This document shows, piece by piece, positions 23,725 through 36,624 of a stretch of DNA of 64,000 bases. Under the pieces are notes generated by a model, which was given only the letters and a program-made list of their open reading frames with translations, was not told the origin of the DNA and ran no database searches. Position 1 is the first letter of the stretch; each line of letters begins with the position of its first letter. The DNA is from Corylus avellana (lineage: Eukaryota; Streptophyta; Magnoliopsida; Fagales; Betulaceae), in contig NC_081549.1 of the NCBI RefSeq assembly GCF_901000735.1, positions 2,800,942 to 2,864,941 on the forward strand, read 5' to 3'. A program made the translations under genes and the position numbers.

Positions 23725-26700
23725 TCCCCCCGCAAGCTTATCGTGGGTGGAGGTGTCACGGTGAGCTTGGCCCGAAAGAAGGAAAATTGAGAGCGAGGTA
23801 AACTCTTAGTGAAGAGATCAGCAATTTGGAATTGTGAAGGAACAAACTGAACTCGTAGAGCACCCGCAGCAACTTGTTCTCGCACAAAGTGATAATCAAG
23901 GGCAATGTGTTTAGAACGAGCATGAGACACTGGGTTAGCAGACATGAAAATAGCACTGCGGTTGTCACAAAGAATAGTAGCTGGAGTAGAGGATGAAATG
24001 CGAAGGTCTTTGAGTAGGTGAGTAAGCCAAGTGACCTCAGCAGCGGTGAGAGCAAGAGAACGATATTCGGATTCGGCACTGGAGCGGGAAACAGTGGATT
24101 GCTTTTTGGCACTCCAAGAGATGAGATTATTACCAAGAAAAACTGCTTAGCCGGAGGTAGAGCGTCGAGTGTCTGGGCAACCAGCCCAATCGGCATCCGA
24201 ATAAGCCAAAATGTTGGAAGAGCTGTGAGAGGAGATGGTAAGACCGAATGAGAGAGTACCTTTGACATACCGCAAGATGCGCTTAACAGTACGAAAATGA
24301 TCTTCAGTGGGAGCTTGCATGAATTGACAGACAGTATTAACACTATGAGCCAAGTCAGGGCAAGTGATGACCAAGTATTGGAGAGCACCAACGATGGAGC
24401 GATAGAGTGTTGGATCTGAGAAAGAAGCACCAACAGCAGACAAGCGTTGACCAACCACCATTGGGGTAGCTATAGGCTTGCAATCAGCCATCTCGGCACG
24501 CTTAAGCAAGTCCAATGCATATTTTGTCTGACTAAGGAATAAACCATTGGTGGTGTGTTGAACTTCAATGCCCAAGAAGTAATGCAATGGGCCAAGGTCC
24601 TTCATGGAAAATTCACGACTAAGATGAACAATAAATTTCTTGAGCAAGGAAGGGTTGTTACCAGTAAGAACAATGTCGTCGACATATAGCAGCAAATAGA
24701 TGATACCAGCGGGCTCATGGAAAACAAAAAGTGAAGAGTCGGCACGACTACAAGTAAATCCATATTGAAGTAAAAAACTGCTGAAGCGATGGAACCAAGC
24801 GCGAGGGGCTTGCTTAAGCCCATAAATCGCCTTATGGAGGCGACAAACATGATTGGGAAAGCAAGGATCAGTGTAACCTGGAGGTTGATCCATATAAACC
24901 TCTTCAGTAAGAGAGCCATGTAGAAAGGCATTTTTGACGTCCAATTGACGAATGGACCAATGTGCAACGGTAGCTAAGGAGAGAATGAGGCGAACAGTGG
25001 CTGGTTTCACAACTAGGCTGAAGGTTTCATCAAAATCTAAACCCGGAAGTTGAGTATAACCTTTGGCAACAAGACGCGCCTTGTAGCGCTCAACGGAACC
25101 ATCAGGTAGAAGTTTGGTTTTAAAAACCCAACGACAGCCCACAACATTCTTATTTGAGGGACGTGGAACCAAGGACCAAGTGTGATTTTGATGGAGAGCA
25201 CATATTTCATCATCCGTGGCAGAGACCCACTCAGGATGCTTGGTAGCAGACTTGAAACCACGTGGTTCCTTCAATGCCATAAGCGACTGAAAAAAGGGGG
25301 AAGAAGTGAAGCCAGCAGTAACTTGATATGCCTTGGGTTTGAAAATACCAGCCTTAGCCCGAGTCGTCATCGAATGAGAATTAGCTGGTAAAGAGGTTGG
25401 TGCAGAGGATATACTTGGTGGTGCGGCAGCTGGAGCAGCAGGAGAAGAAACACCTGGTTGGACTGGTTCGGCAGCAGAGGAGGTGGACACAATGGCTGGA
25501 GCTCGAGAGGTGTTAACGAGGACTTGATCAACCGCACAAGGAATGCATGCAAGAGGTTGTGAATCAGAATGTGGAAGGTATTGTGAGTCAGAACCTGCAG
25601 AAGATGAAGATGACCTAAAACGAGACAAGTCCGAGTGAGAAGTACCAGGTTCAAAAAAAGACACAAGATCAGATAAAGAAGCAGGAGTGGCTGGGGGGTT
25701 TCCTGCAAAAGGAAAGTTAGTCTCGTCAAAAATAACATGCCGAGAAATAAAAACACGTTGAGTAGTGCGGTCGAGACAACGAAAACCTTTGTGAGTTGAG
25801 CTATATCCAATAAAAACACACGGAGTAGTTTTTGGTGCCAGTTTGTGAGAGGCATAATCCCGAAGGTAAGGATAACACAAACAACCAAATGTACGAAACA
25901 AAGAATAGGAGGGAGAGTTACCATACAAGACCTCATAAGGAGAAGCATTCTGAAGCACCGGTGTTGGGAGTCGGTTGATGATGTAAGTGGCCGTAGAGAA
26001 GGCTTCAACCCACAAGGTTAAAGGAGTGTGAGCATGAAAGAGGAGGGTCAGACCAGTCTCGGTGATGTGGCGATGTTTCCGCTCAGCTTTGCCATTTTGT
26101 GCAGGTGTATAAGGGCAAGCAAGACGCTGCTCAATACCACAAGTTGATAAGTGATGTTTAAAGCGTAAGCTAGTAAATTCTGAGCCACCATCGCATTGAA
26201 AAGCCTTAATATTCTGAGAAAATTGATTTTCAACAAATTTCTGAAAACGAAGAAAGGTATCAAAGAAATCAGATTTGTGCTTGAGAGGATAAAACCATGT
26301 AAAGCGTGAATAATCGTCCACAAAAATAACATAGTAGCGGAACCCAGAAGTAGATAGAATGGGGGAAGGACCCCATAAATCACAATGAATTAATTGAAGG
26401 GGAAGGGAACTACGTTTGTCATTAAGAGCAAAAGGGAGCCGATGGCTCTTGCCAAGTTGACAACTATTACAAATGCGAGAAGGTGAGGAAGGGACAGGGG
26501 AATTAACAGAGATGCCCCCTGTTTTATTTAAGATTTCAACAATGCGAAAAGAAGAGTGTCCTAAACGAGCATGCCAAACATTAAGAGAAGCCCGCAAATT
26601 TTTGTCTTGAAGAGAGGCAAGAAAGGCCTTTTGACCACGATCAAGGACATAGAGACCATCCTTACATCGACCGGTTCCCAACACCGCCCCTGTGAGCAGA

Positions 26701-27956
26701 TCCTGTATAGTAAAACCAGACCCAAAGAAAGTAATGGAACAATTATTGTCAACAGTGAGTTTACTGATAGAGATGAGATTTTTTGTAAGGGATGGAACAA
26801 CAAGGACATCTAATAAGGAAATAGAGCCAAGAGAAGTGGAGTGAGAGAGAGAACCAGTATGTGTAATAGGAAGAGAGGCCCCATTGCCGACCACGACTTT
26901 GTCAGAGCCATTGTAGGGAGTGGTAGCATCAAGGGTGCTTGCATCATTAGTCATGTGGGAGGATGCACCACTGTCAGTGTACCAATCTGAATCCTGTGAA
27001 TCTTGAATTGTACAAGATGAGAAGGCTTCTGCAATGTTGGCCGTGTGGAAGGATGAATTGAAGCGTTCCCAACAAACAATAGCTAGATGACCAGTTTTAC
27101 CACATATTTGACATGTATGCAGTGAAGAAGACCTTTGGGAGTGTGGGTCTGAAGACCGAGAAGCAGAAGAAATACCACGTTGATTGGTGAACAAAGGGCG
27201 ACCACCACTTCCTCCTCTGCCAAAGCGGCCACCGCCGCGATTGTGTCGACCGCCACGACCAAAGGAGCGACCACCACGCTGAGCCGTGAAAGCTGCAACA
27301 GATCCAGATTGGGCATCAAGGGATTGCACAAATAAAGCATGGCTCTGTGCCTTGTGAACAACATCCCTGAAAGTGGGTATAGGAGTCTGAGATAACATGG
27401 TCGTGGAGAACGAAGAAAAGGAAGCACCAAGGCCACGGAGAAACCAAAGAACTTTGTCGGTATCTTCAACAGGACGATTCATGGCAGTAAGCTGGTCACA
27501 TAAATTTTTAAATTCTCGGGCGTATTCACCAATAGTCCGAGATCCTTTTCTGATCATCTGAAGATCATCTTTGAGCTGAAGTTCATGAGTCTTGGATTTG
27601 TTAGAGAAAGATTCCTCAAGGGCAAGCCATGCATCACAAGATGAGGTTGATCCCAGTACTTCACACATAGCTTCTTCGGTGAGAGATGAATAGATGAGAC
27701 TAAGAACAAGTTGATCCATTTGTTTCCAAGAGGTATATGCTGGATTGGGTACAGACTTGTTGTCTTTGTCCAAAATTGTGGAAGGTGGTTCAGGGAGAGA
27801 ACCATCAATATGACCAAGCAAATCTTCACTGATGAGGATGGGATCAAATTGATTTCGCCAGGGAAGATAATTGGTGGATGTCAATTTGAAGGAAATCCTG
27901 TGAAACAGAGTGTTGAAGGTGACAGAAGTGGTGCTAGATGGTGTGTCGGTGGCCAT
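23586..27956 (-). pseudogene. Copia gag-pol polyprotein with one in-frame stop
   Basis: One continuous frame of about 1456 codons from ATG at 27956 to 23586, broken only by TAA at 24147-24149 (codon 1270). Domains in order: gag (UBN2-type, about 1-250); zinc knuckle CQICGKTGHLAIVC near 280; aspartic protease DSGASSHM near 325; integrase HHCC zinc region near 462 and catalytic core with DLWGPSP and DDYSRF; reverse transcriptase with YVDDIVLTG near 1089; RNase H with the conserved SADW-like ADWAGCPDTRRSTSG. The stop replaces the Tyr codon usually found right after that motif, and the rest of RNase H (from AVFLGN on) continues in the same frame to SLPRSQFSFF. It encodes the replication machinery of the element, working in virus-like particles. 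No frameshifts were seen. Confidence 0.93.
23725..23733 (-). other. Polypurine tract of the copia element
   Basis: On the minus strand GCGGGGGGA directly precedes the 3' LTR, the position where plus-strand DNA synthesis is primed. Confidence 0.8.
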
Positions 27957-28144
27957 ATTGTGGACACTAGTCAGAATGATAGGATGTATGGTGAACTGCT
28001 GTATTAGAAGTGATGTAGGTGACGTGGGTTGTTGTAAATGTATGAAAAATAAAAGATGTAGTCAAGGTGTTTGACAAAAAATTTCAAAGAAGATGTGGGT
28101 GAAAAAAAAGAAGAAGGAAGGTACGACGTTGGTCGTTTTGCTGC

Positions 28145-28156
28145 GCTCTGATACCA
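28145..28156 (-). other. Primer binding site (initiator tRNA-Met)
   Basis: On the minus strand TGGTATCAGAGC directly follows the 5' LTR. It is complementary to the 3' end of plant initiator tRNA-Met, the standard copia primer. Confidence 0.93.
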
Positions 28157-28455
28157 TGAAAAGGTTTGAGAACCCTTGGAGAGGGAGAGAAAAAGCTTTC
28201 CTCAGCTCAATCGTAGCTTGAGGTGTTGTTCTCTATATATATAGAACTTGGGTATAGAATACAATCAATCAATAATAAAGACAAAGATTACAATATTCCA
28301 GAAATAAAGTAAATTGCTATTGTGAGCTGCTATGCACAATCTTCTCAATAGGTAGGATCATATTTTCTCCATGATTCTCTCCATCTTGCATTTCATACGA
28401 GTGCTGTGATTGTGATTCATTGTCATTACCATATCTGGAAGATATTCCCTTAACA
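28157..28455 (-). repeat. 5' LTR of the copia element
   Basis: 299 bp, TG...CA, with 28456-28460 caatc as the right target duplication. It carries the promoter for the genomic transcript; a CTATATATATAG stretch near 28230-28242 could serve as the TATA region. Confidence 0.95.
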
Positions 28456-28498
28456 CAATCAAATTACTTGAATTAAATAATTATAAGATATCGGGTTC

Positions 28499-29470
<972 letters not shown>

Positions 29471-29547
29471 CTTTAGCTTATTGTTTCGTTTGTGATACCG
29501 CAAGAGAGTCTCTCTCGATCGATGTGAAGATGAGGTGGTATGGAGGG

Positions 29548-29556
29548 CTTTTTATA
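29548..29556 (-). promoter_or_regulatory. TATA box of SDR copy C
   Basis: TATAAAAAG on the minus strand, 78 bp upstream of the ATG, the same sequence and spacing as in the intact copy. Confidence 0.65.
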
Positions 29557-30579
29557 GGGCAGCCGTAGACCCATAAGGATCTTGCCAGGTGGATACAAAT
29601 AGAAATAGTCATATTCCATTATCCATTACAACTTGCATCAGATCCCAAAAGTAAACATTAACAACTGCGTTCGTACGTTGACAATTTTTTTTAAAAAAAT
29701 AAGTTTAGGAGGCAATAGTTGAACGTGGATCTGAACTCTACTCTATTTTTTTTTTTTTTTCAAATTTTTTTCTTGGAAAATACAAGGAAGGGGGAAGTGG
29801 GAACTCTCAGCTTAGAAAACAAAGAAAAAAATAGGAACTCTCAGGCGACGATCGATCATTGACTCTTAATGGGTATATATATTTGATAAAACATTTTAGA
29901 AAGTTGTATTTTGATGTACTTGTTTTGTGTTTGGTGTTATTTGTTAAAGTTTTTGTTTGTTTGCTAAAAAAAAAAAGGAAAAAATGTTATCAAACGAAAT
30001 CACTATTTTTTAATTTTTGTTTTGTTTTTATTGTTTTTTAAATAACAATTATTTATGTTTTTGGACGTCGTTGTGATCAATTTTATTTGTTTATTTATAA
30101 ATGTAGAGACTGATTATATGCCCTTGGGCCTTGGCCGGGTCCCCTCTCACAAAGAGACAGAAAGAGTATTCGATATGAGCGGAAATAAAATAAACCGAGA
30201 GAGAAGAGAAGTATTACATCAATGATTTGTTTTGTCATTAAATATTTTTATTGTATTTTCTAGTATTTGGTGAGGGTAAAATCAGTGAAAAATATTTTTA
30301 AGTCAATAACAAATTTATTACTATATATATATACGAGAGAAAATATTTCTTTTAAAAATATTTTGTGTATTTTTTCTCATAAACTATTTTACATAGAAAC
30401 AAATGCAACCTATAAGTGTAACGTTACACGTCACTTTCTTTCACTTTCTACCTTAGCTTGGTATTTCTAATTTTCTAGATTCTACGTCATTTGTCATAAG
30501 GCAATATTAGGTGCTTTTTTAATTTTTTTAATTTTTTTGTCTTTTGAACTGTTATGTGACTTTTAAAACTACTGTTAAA
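29557..30579. other. Upstream flank of SDR copy C, no gene
   Basis: AT-rich. Blocks near 29590-29680 recur near 36340-36395 upstream of the intact SDR, confirming that promoter-distal DNA was duplicated too. Confidence 0.5.
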
Positions 30580-31352
30580 TTTAACATTATTATTATTAAT
30601 TTTTAATCTATTAATAATTTTAAAAATCACATCGCAATTAAAAAACACTAAAAATATACCTGGCATTTTCCTTTGTCATATATTGTAATAGATACTCCTT
30701 TCTTAAAATAGGACTATCAAATTGACAATTTGGTACGATTCGTACGAGATTTAAAAAAATTGTTTTTATTAGGAGATTTTTTTCAAATCTGTCCCGACAA
30801 AACTTTTAGACCGTACATTTTTCTTCCCCCACCAACGCAACGTCCAATTCCTGCGATATATGACCGAGGAAGTTCCACTTCCAACCCATTTCTTGACTTT
30901 GACTGCAGTCTCCCATATTTATTTAATTATTATAAAATAAAATGAAAAAGCACAAACACGAAGAAGACTTCAATCCCTTTGAACAACTCAATTAAAAATA
31001 AAAATAAATAAATAAAAAATCCCTTTGACTTTGAAAAATTAAATTGGAGGGTTGATTTTAATAATAACATATATTCATGCAAATAGAGGACCTAATAATA
31101 AAAAATAAATTATATTCCTAACAGTTTTAGGAAAGCAAAAAGAAGTTGGTATATATATATATATTGAGGGGCGTCAGGCGTGCAAGACAAAGGAAAAACA
31201 AGGAAACACAAAGGTAAAGAATCTAAAGTCAGCTCATCATCTTCTTCTTCTTATTATTATTATTATTTTCTAATTAAAGAATAGGCTTCCAACTCTTCCT
31301 AGGACCTACTTAAGCCAACTTTTTGACCTCCAATCCTAAACTAGCTAGTTTA
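30580..31352. repeat. Left copy of a 773-bp near-identical duplication flanking a gap
   Basis: Identical in order to 32183-32957, apart from one 2-bp difference in an (AT)n run. The right copy lies directly after the 100-N gap. This is probably the same locus assembled twice (two haplotypes). Confidence 0.9.
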
Positions 31353-32082
31353 TGAGTCTCATCTTTTCCAAATATATGCTGCTGTTTTTTGTGATATGTT
31401 ATGGTTTAGCAGGAACAAAGCTCTTCATGAAGGGGTAATTCCAGATATTGCCAAACTAGCTCTCTCCATAAAAAAGACCTCTCTTTCTCATGCTGCAGCT
31501 TGGTTATCTGTTTCTCCTAGAGAAATAGAAGTTTGGTCCCCTCCCCATGAAGGCTCTCATAAGATCAACTTTGACACAGCAATTAGAGAGAATTTCTCTG
31601 CTCAAGCAGCCGTTTGCAGAGACCATAAAGGCAATATCATTAAAGCTATCTCCAAGATCAGTCCTCCCTGCTCTCCAAACACTGGGGAAGCACAAGCAGC
31701 ACTGCTGGCAGCCTCTCTAGCAGTGTCTTTGAACCTCAGCAACTTCACCATCGAAGGAGACTCCCTTATTGTTATCACAGCTCTCAATCATCCCCTGATC
31801 ATCCAAGATTGGCACATTGAAAAGGCCATAAAAGATACCTTAACTCTTCTCCCTCCTTCCCCTCAGTGGGAAGCAAAGAAGATCAACAGAAGTGCAAACT
31901 TCTGCGCCCATCATGTGGCTTATTGGGCCGCGGCTAGAGTCCACTCTGGCTGCATTCCCATCTTCCCTCATTCTCCTCTCCCTCCTTACTGTAGTGGTGC
32001 TGCACCACCTTCTGTTTTTTTTCCCCCTTGAGGGTTGTATGCTCTTTTGTTTCTAATGCAAAGTTTGGTACAAAAAAAAAAA
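31353..32082 (+). mobile_element. 5'-truncated LINE with poly-A tail
   Basis: Starts exactly where similarity to the gap-flanking duplicate ends (31352/31353) and ends in a run of at least ten A at 32073-32082, right before the gap. The frame 31396-32031 encodes a 211-residue RNase H-like domain of the plant non-LTR type (RVT_3): NFDTA, GEAQAALLAA, IEGDSL and NFCAHHVAYWA, carrying the Asp/Glu/Asp/His active-site pattern. Loss of the 5' part and a 3' poly-A are the signature of target-primed reverse transcription. The other copy of the locus (32183 onward) lacks it, so the insertion is probably polymorphic. Confidence 0.85.
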
Positions 32083-32182
32083 NNNNNNNNNNNNNNNNNN
32101 NNNNNNNNNNNNNNNNNNNNNNNNNNNNNNNNNNNNNNNNNNNNNNNNNNNNNNNNNNNNNNNNNNNNNNNNNNNNNNNNNN
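32083..32182. other. Assembly gap (100 N)
   Basis: Exactly 100 N, the conventional size for a gap of unknown length. Any frame crossing it is artificial. Confidence 1.
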
Positions 32183-32957
32183 TTTAACATTATTATTATT
32201 AATTTTTAATCTATTAATAATTTTAAAAATCACATCGCAATTAAAAAACACTAAAAATATACCTGGCATTTTCCTTTGTCATATATTGTAATAGATACTC
32301 CTTTCTTAAAATAGGACTATCAAATTGACAATTTGGTACGATTCGTACGAGATTTAAAAAAATTGTTTTTATTAGGAGATTTTTTTCAAATCTGTCCCGA
32401 CAAAACTTTTAGACCGTACATTTTTCTTCCCCCACCAACGCAACGTCCAATTCCTGCGATATATGACCGAGGAAGTTCCACTTCCAACCCATTTCTTGAC
32501 TTTGACTGCAGTCTCCCATATTTATTTAATTATTATAAAATAAAATGAAAAAGCACAAACACGAAGAAGACTTCAATCCCTTTGAACAACTCAATTAAAA
32601 ATAAAAATAAATAAATAAAAAATCCCTTTGACTTTGAAAAATTAAATTGGAGGGTTGATTTTAATAATAACATATATTCATGCAAATAGAGGACCTAATA
32701 ATAAAAAATAAATTATATTCCTAACAGTTTTAGGAAAGCAAAAAGAAGTTGGTATATATATATATATATTGAGGGGCGTCAGGCGTGCAAGACAAAGGAA
32801 AAACAAGGAAACACAAAGGTAAAGAATCTAAAGTCAGCTCATCATCTTCTTCTTCTTATTATTATTATTATTTTCTAATTAAAGAATAGGCTTCCAACTC
32901 TTCCTAGGACCTACTTAAGCCAACTTTTTGACCTCCAATCCTAAACTAGCTAGTTTA
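32183..32957. repeat. Right copy of the gap-flanking duplication
   Basis: 775 bp matching 30580-31352. After 32957 it continues into DNA that is absent from the left copy because the LINE interrupts there. Probably an unmerged haplotype. Confidence 0.9.
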
Positions 32958-33302
32958 ACTCCTACTTGATAAGCTAATTATGAAAGCCAAAATAAATATT
33001 AATTAACCATGTACTTAATTAATAAGATAAGATGATTAAAAAACTGGCTTAGGTCGTAGGCCGGATGAGTTGGAAGCCTTATCGATCTTGAAGCTAGGGT
33101 TGTTGTTGTATAAAAAGTCACTTAATTCACGATTGAATGAATAAAAGTCATCATCCAATCTTATCAACTGAATCCACAGACTTGTTTAGTTTTGAAAAAT
33201 CTGCATGTGCATGTGAATCAGTCTTATTTGATTATTCTTTGCACATCGTAAGGACCTAATTGCATTGACAAACACATGTCACAATTCACAAGTCAAGAGT
33301 AC
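32958..33302. other. Intergenic, no gene recognised
   Basis: AT-rich. The ATCTGCATGTGCATGTGAAT block near 33202 recurs with one change near 38712, another sign of shared flank ancestry. Confidence 0.45.
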
Positions 33303-33524
33303 TGTTAAATATATTGAAGATATATATTGTAGAGAGAGAGGAAACAGAGGGAAGAGAGAGAGCGGAAGCATATAATGGGTATTGAATAGTGAAATCCTAA
33401 AGTATTACATAGACTTATATTTATAGAAGCTATGAATGATAGACAAGTAAACCTAATAGACTAAGGAAAGATAAACCTAGTAGAGAAATAACCCTATAAT
33501 AATATCAAATATATATTCTTAACA
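33303..33524. mobile_element. Candidate solo LTR
   Basis: A 222-bp unit beginning TGTTAAATATATT and ending ATTCTTAACA, the TG...CA form of LTRs, with an internal (GA)-rich stretch. No second LTR or internal region is present. Flanking 5-mers (agtac / aagac) do not match exactly, so the assignment rests on the ends. Confidence 0.5.
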
Positions 33525-34221
33525 AAGACCAAAAAACACACACACAACATAACAGATAAAGCTTTGACGCGTTTATGTATTATGAAGAAGGTCGAAGAAC
33601 TAAAGTTGGGTCTCTGCGATTTGCATCCAGGTAGCCACTTCTCATTTTGGGGGAGTTAGGATTAAGGAAAAGAGTTAAAATGAGACATTTTTAATTTTAC
33701 AATATTAATATAGTAAGTTTTTACATTAAATATTAAAAAGATATATTTCTCTAGCTTTTTGATATTTAAAACTATTAATCAAGTTCTTAAGTTTAAGTTT
33801 TGTTAATATTTTATTCTCGATAAAAATTTTGAATAATTAATTTTATCTCTTGTAATTACAATTTAATTAATTGTGATCGAAACTTGTAACAATGACCAAC
33901 TAGCTAAGATCAATGGCGTTGACAGTAAGTATAACATCCAAAATATCGAAGAACTAAATTATAATAGAATTAAAAAGCAAAAGATTAGAAGTAATAAAAG
34001 AAAAAAAAAAAGAAAAAAAAAAGAAAAGGGAAATCTTGATTTTGCTAAAAACTTAACTATGTTTTTTTTTAAATTCAGTTTTCATTAACTTAGATTTAAA
34101 AGTGTTAAACCAAACAGACTTTAATTAGTAGTTGTTTTGATTTCGCAGTTTTAAAATATTAATAAGTTATCTTACCCTAGCTAAACTTATCCCTATCATT
34201 TTGCTTTCAAAAAAACCAATA
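33525..34221. other. Intergenic, no gene recognised
   Basis: AT-rich, with a Lys-coding A-rich run near 33973-34030. No gene seen. Confidence 0.5.
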
Positions 34222-34317
34222 AATGGAAATTACTATAGAAATATTAACGAGGTCTTGAAAGTTGAGGCGTTGATCCTTGGGTCGCCGGGAGGAGACCTTG
34301 AAAACAGAGCGCAGCCC
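34222..34317 (-). pseudogene. Relic of exons 2 and 3 of the TLDc gene (second copy)
   Basis: 34222-34295 follows 43670-43735 of the intact TLDc gene (exon 3 end plus intron edge) and then jumps to the exon 2 end (43865 onward), at the same fused junction as in 22556-22626. It is followed by DNA that matches 22627-23420, so the relic is part of the duplicated SDR unit. Confidence 0.8.
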
Positions 34318-35150
34318 ACTGGAACACCTCAAATTAATTAAGGGCATGTTTGGTATGCAGAAAATCTAACTTCTTTTTGTTTTTTAGCATGCAAAGAGTT
34401 CAACCGTTGACACTGGACAGTAATACAACTGTTGCTTTCTGGATATTATGGTCTTCACCGGTTCACGTATGCACATTATACCTCGGACCTCGCATGACGA
34501 AACCCTAAATTTACTTTCTGCACGTGAAAACAATATAAAAGGAAATAGAGCTTAGAAGATATTATTCCAGCGATAAAAAGTTAAAAAAAAAAAAAAAAAA
34601 AACCTAAATTTACTTGCAACAAAATATTAATCCTGGTCATGTTGTTATTTGACTGCAGTTGTAAGGTGGAATGTGGATGATGGAGTTGTGAGACTTTACT
34701 GTCCTGCCAAGAGTGGGTCTTGCATTATTGAAATTTTAATCAAATTTGAGTAATTTAATTTCAAAGAATATGGTTAGAAACCACATTTTATTTTATAATT
34801 TAATCGAAATACTTATATAGCAGTTTTAAACAACTCTCGAATCCGTCATAATTAAATAATTAAAAAAAATTAAAAGTTGATTGAAATTATCACATTAAAA
34901 TTATGAGATAAATATAATATAAAAATACGATATATAATATTAGTTAATTTCAAGTAATCCCAATCCAGTTCTTAACGCATAAATCTATTGTGAACCAATT
35001 TGAGGTCTTTATTTTATAGCTGTTACTTACACCAACACGAAGTTTGGTTTGATGGAATACATTTGAAATTGCAAACAAACAGAATGTGAAAAAATTACAT
35101 AAATTATCAAATTATTTGAATCGTTTAATTATATGCATGATATCCGGTTC
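34318..35150. other. 3' flank of the intact SDR copy D (duplicated block)
   Basis: No gene. It aligns with 22627-23422 and, more loosely, with 16735-17640, and ends at the SDR stop codon. Confidence 0.6.
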
Positions 35151-36083
35151 TTAAGAACGATGCTTTTCTTTGCCGTCCCTAATTGATTTGTTGGTGGTGC
35201 TATGACCGCCATCCAAGACAAGGTTGAGGCCACTCACGTACTTGGACTCATCGCTCGCCAAGAACACTGCTGCCTCTGCAACATCATCTGTCCCAAGCAC
35301 CACCCCTTTCAGATTTGCTGCGGAACATATCATGTCTTCCAACGTCTTCTTGTCTTGTATTCCCGACACATTCCTTAGCAAAGGAGTGGCCACGCCGGAT
35401 GGTGATACGCAGTTAACTCTAATTCCATACTCGCCCAACTCCACACACAAATTCTTGGTCAGACCCACCAGCGCATGCTTTGACGCTGCGTAGATGTGCG
35501 GGGTTTCTCCATGTATAACTGACGCAGTGCTTGCTGTGAATAAAATGCTGCCTTTTTTGGCTGGAATCATTACTTTGGCAGCGTGTTTGGCTGCTAGGAA
35601 TCCCCCCAAGACGTTCACATTAAATACCTTATTGAATTTCTTGCAGTCGAAGTCCAAGATGCCGTCATCAGCATTTGTAATCCCTGCGTTGCTGAACAAT
35701 ATGTCAAGTTTCCCATGCTTTGAGACCGCGGTTTCGACAGCATTTTCAACATCAGATTCGTTGGTGACATCGCAATGGACGTAGGAGATGTAACCACTAG
35801 TGCTTATGTCGCGGCAAATGGAGTGACCAAGATCATCTTGGACGTCGGCAATGATAACCTTAGCACCATGTTGAATGAATAGCCTTGCCGTAGTCTCGCC
35901 AATTCCGCTAGCCCCTCCGGTTATCAAGGCTACCTTCCCTTCCAACCTGCATAATCAAAAAGTTAAGTTTTCTTTCTTTCATGCGTGATAGATAATCAAA
36001 GAAACGAACGTGTTAAGACTCATGAATAAATAGAGAGACATTGCTAGCTAAGCTTACCTCTTGGCAATGAGAGCACCTTCCAT
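35151..36083 (-). CDS. Short-chain dehydrogenase/reductase, SDR110C type (copy D, intact)
   Basis: Predicted cytosolic NAD(H)-dependent alcohol dehydrogenase related to secoisolariciresinol dehydrogenase, momilactone A synthase and isopiperitenol dehydrogenase; its substrate is unknown. Exon 1 36058-36083 (ATG...AAG AG) joins exon 2 35151-35946 across a GT-AG intron, giving 273 residues that start [13 protein letters not shown]. Motifs: TGGASGIG at 18-25, Asp43 after beta-2 (NAD preference), SNAG at 94-97 (Ser replaces the usual first Asn), catalytic Ser148, Tyr161 and Lys165 (YAASK), and LDGG near the C-terminus. The frame has no lesions and length is normal for the family. A TATA box lies 78 bp upstream. 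It is the only intact member of its subgroup here, while near-identical copy C and related copy B are broken. Tandem SDR110C clusters are common in plants and often serve specialised metabolism, but no other pathway gene is adjacent. Confidence 0.95.
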
Positions 36084-36160
36084 CTTTAGCTTATTGTTTC
36101 GTTTGTGATACTGCAAGAGAGTCTCTTTCGATCGATGTGAAGATGGGGTGTTGTGGAGGG

Positions 36161-36169
36161 CTTTTTATA
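36161..36169 (-). promoter_or_regulatory. TATA box of SDR copy D
   Basis: TATAAAAAG on the minus strand, 78 bp upstream of the ATG, conserved in sequence and spacing in copy C but altered in copy B. Confidence 0.7.
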
Positions 36170-36615
36170 GGCAACCGTAGACCCAAAAAAGAAATATTAT
36201 GCCTTCAAAAATTATAAATTGTTTTATAAATAATAAAATACATGTTTCACGACTGATCAAAAGTATTTTATTCTTTATGAATTTCTTTAAAATATAATTA
36301 AACGCCGAAAATATTTTATAAGGATCTTTTCCAGCGGATACAAATAGAAATAGTCAAAAGTAAACATTAACAACTGCGTACGTACATTGACATCCTTGAG
36401 AACTAGCTAGGAAGCAAGCAATTGTTGAACGTGGAGCTGGACTCTGCTTTTTCTGTGGGAACTTCAGGATTTTTTTTTTGGAAAATACATGGAAGGGGAA
36501 GTGGGAACTCTCAGCTTAATTAGAAAGAAAGAAAAGAAAAAAACTAGGAACGTACTCTCCGGCGATGGACGACCATTGACTATATAGCAAGCAACAATGT
36601 AGTCGAGTTTTTCTA
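36170..36615. other. Upstream flank of SDR copy D
   Basis: AT-rich promoter-distal DNA with blocks shared with the flanks of copies B and C. No gene. Confidence 0.5.
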
Positions 36616-36624
36616 TTAAATTAA

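Larger units (their letters stand above)
23428..28455 (-). mobile_element. Complete Ty1/copia LTR retrotransposon
   Basis: A 5028-bp element transcribed on the minus strand. It has LTRs of 299 bp (5', 28157-28455) and 297 bp (3', 23428-23724), both TG...CA, a tRNA-Met primer site directly next to the 5' LTR, a polypurine tract next to the 3' LTR, and a 5-bp target duplication caatc. The internal frame carries gag, protease, integrase, reverse transcriptase and RNase H in copia order. By eye the two LTRs differ at about four bases plus one 2-bp AT indel, so insertion was recent. It landed just downstream of SDR pseudogene C. One in-frame stop disables autonomous polyprotein synthesis unless read through. 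Confidence 0.97.

Noticed and set aside
23756..27847. Several smaller frames inside the copia element on both strands
   Set aside because: Alternate-frame shadows of the gag-pol frame; they show no domain of their own.
31934..32291. Open frames that cross the N run at 32083-32182 on both strands
   Set aside because: They consist partly of undetermined bases and join a LINE tail to duplicated flanking DNA; not real genes.
35224..35784. Plus-strand frames opposite the SDR copies (also at 17717-18352, 28518-29079 and 5345-6115)
   Set aside because: They recur opposite every SDR copy and simply mirror its codon pattern.
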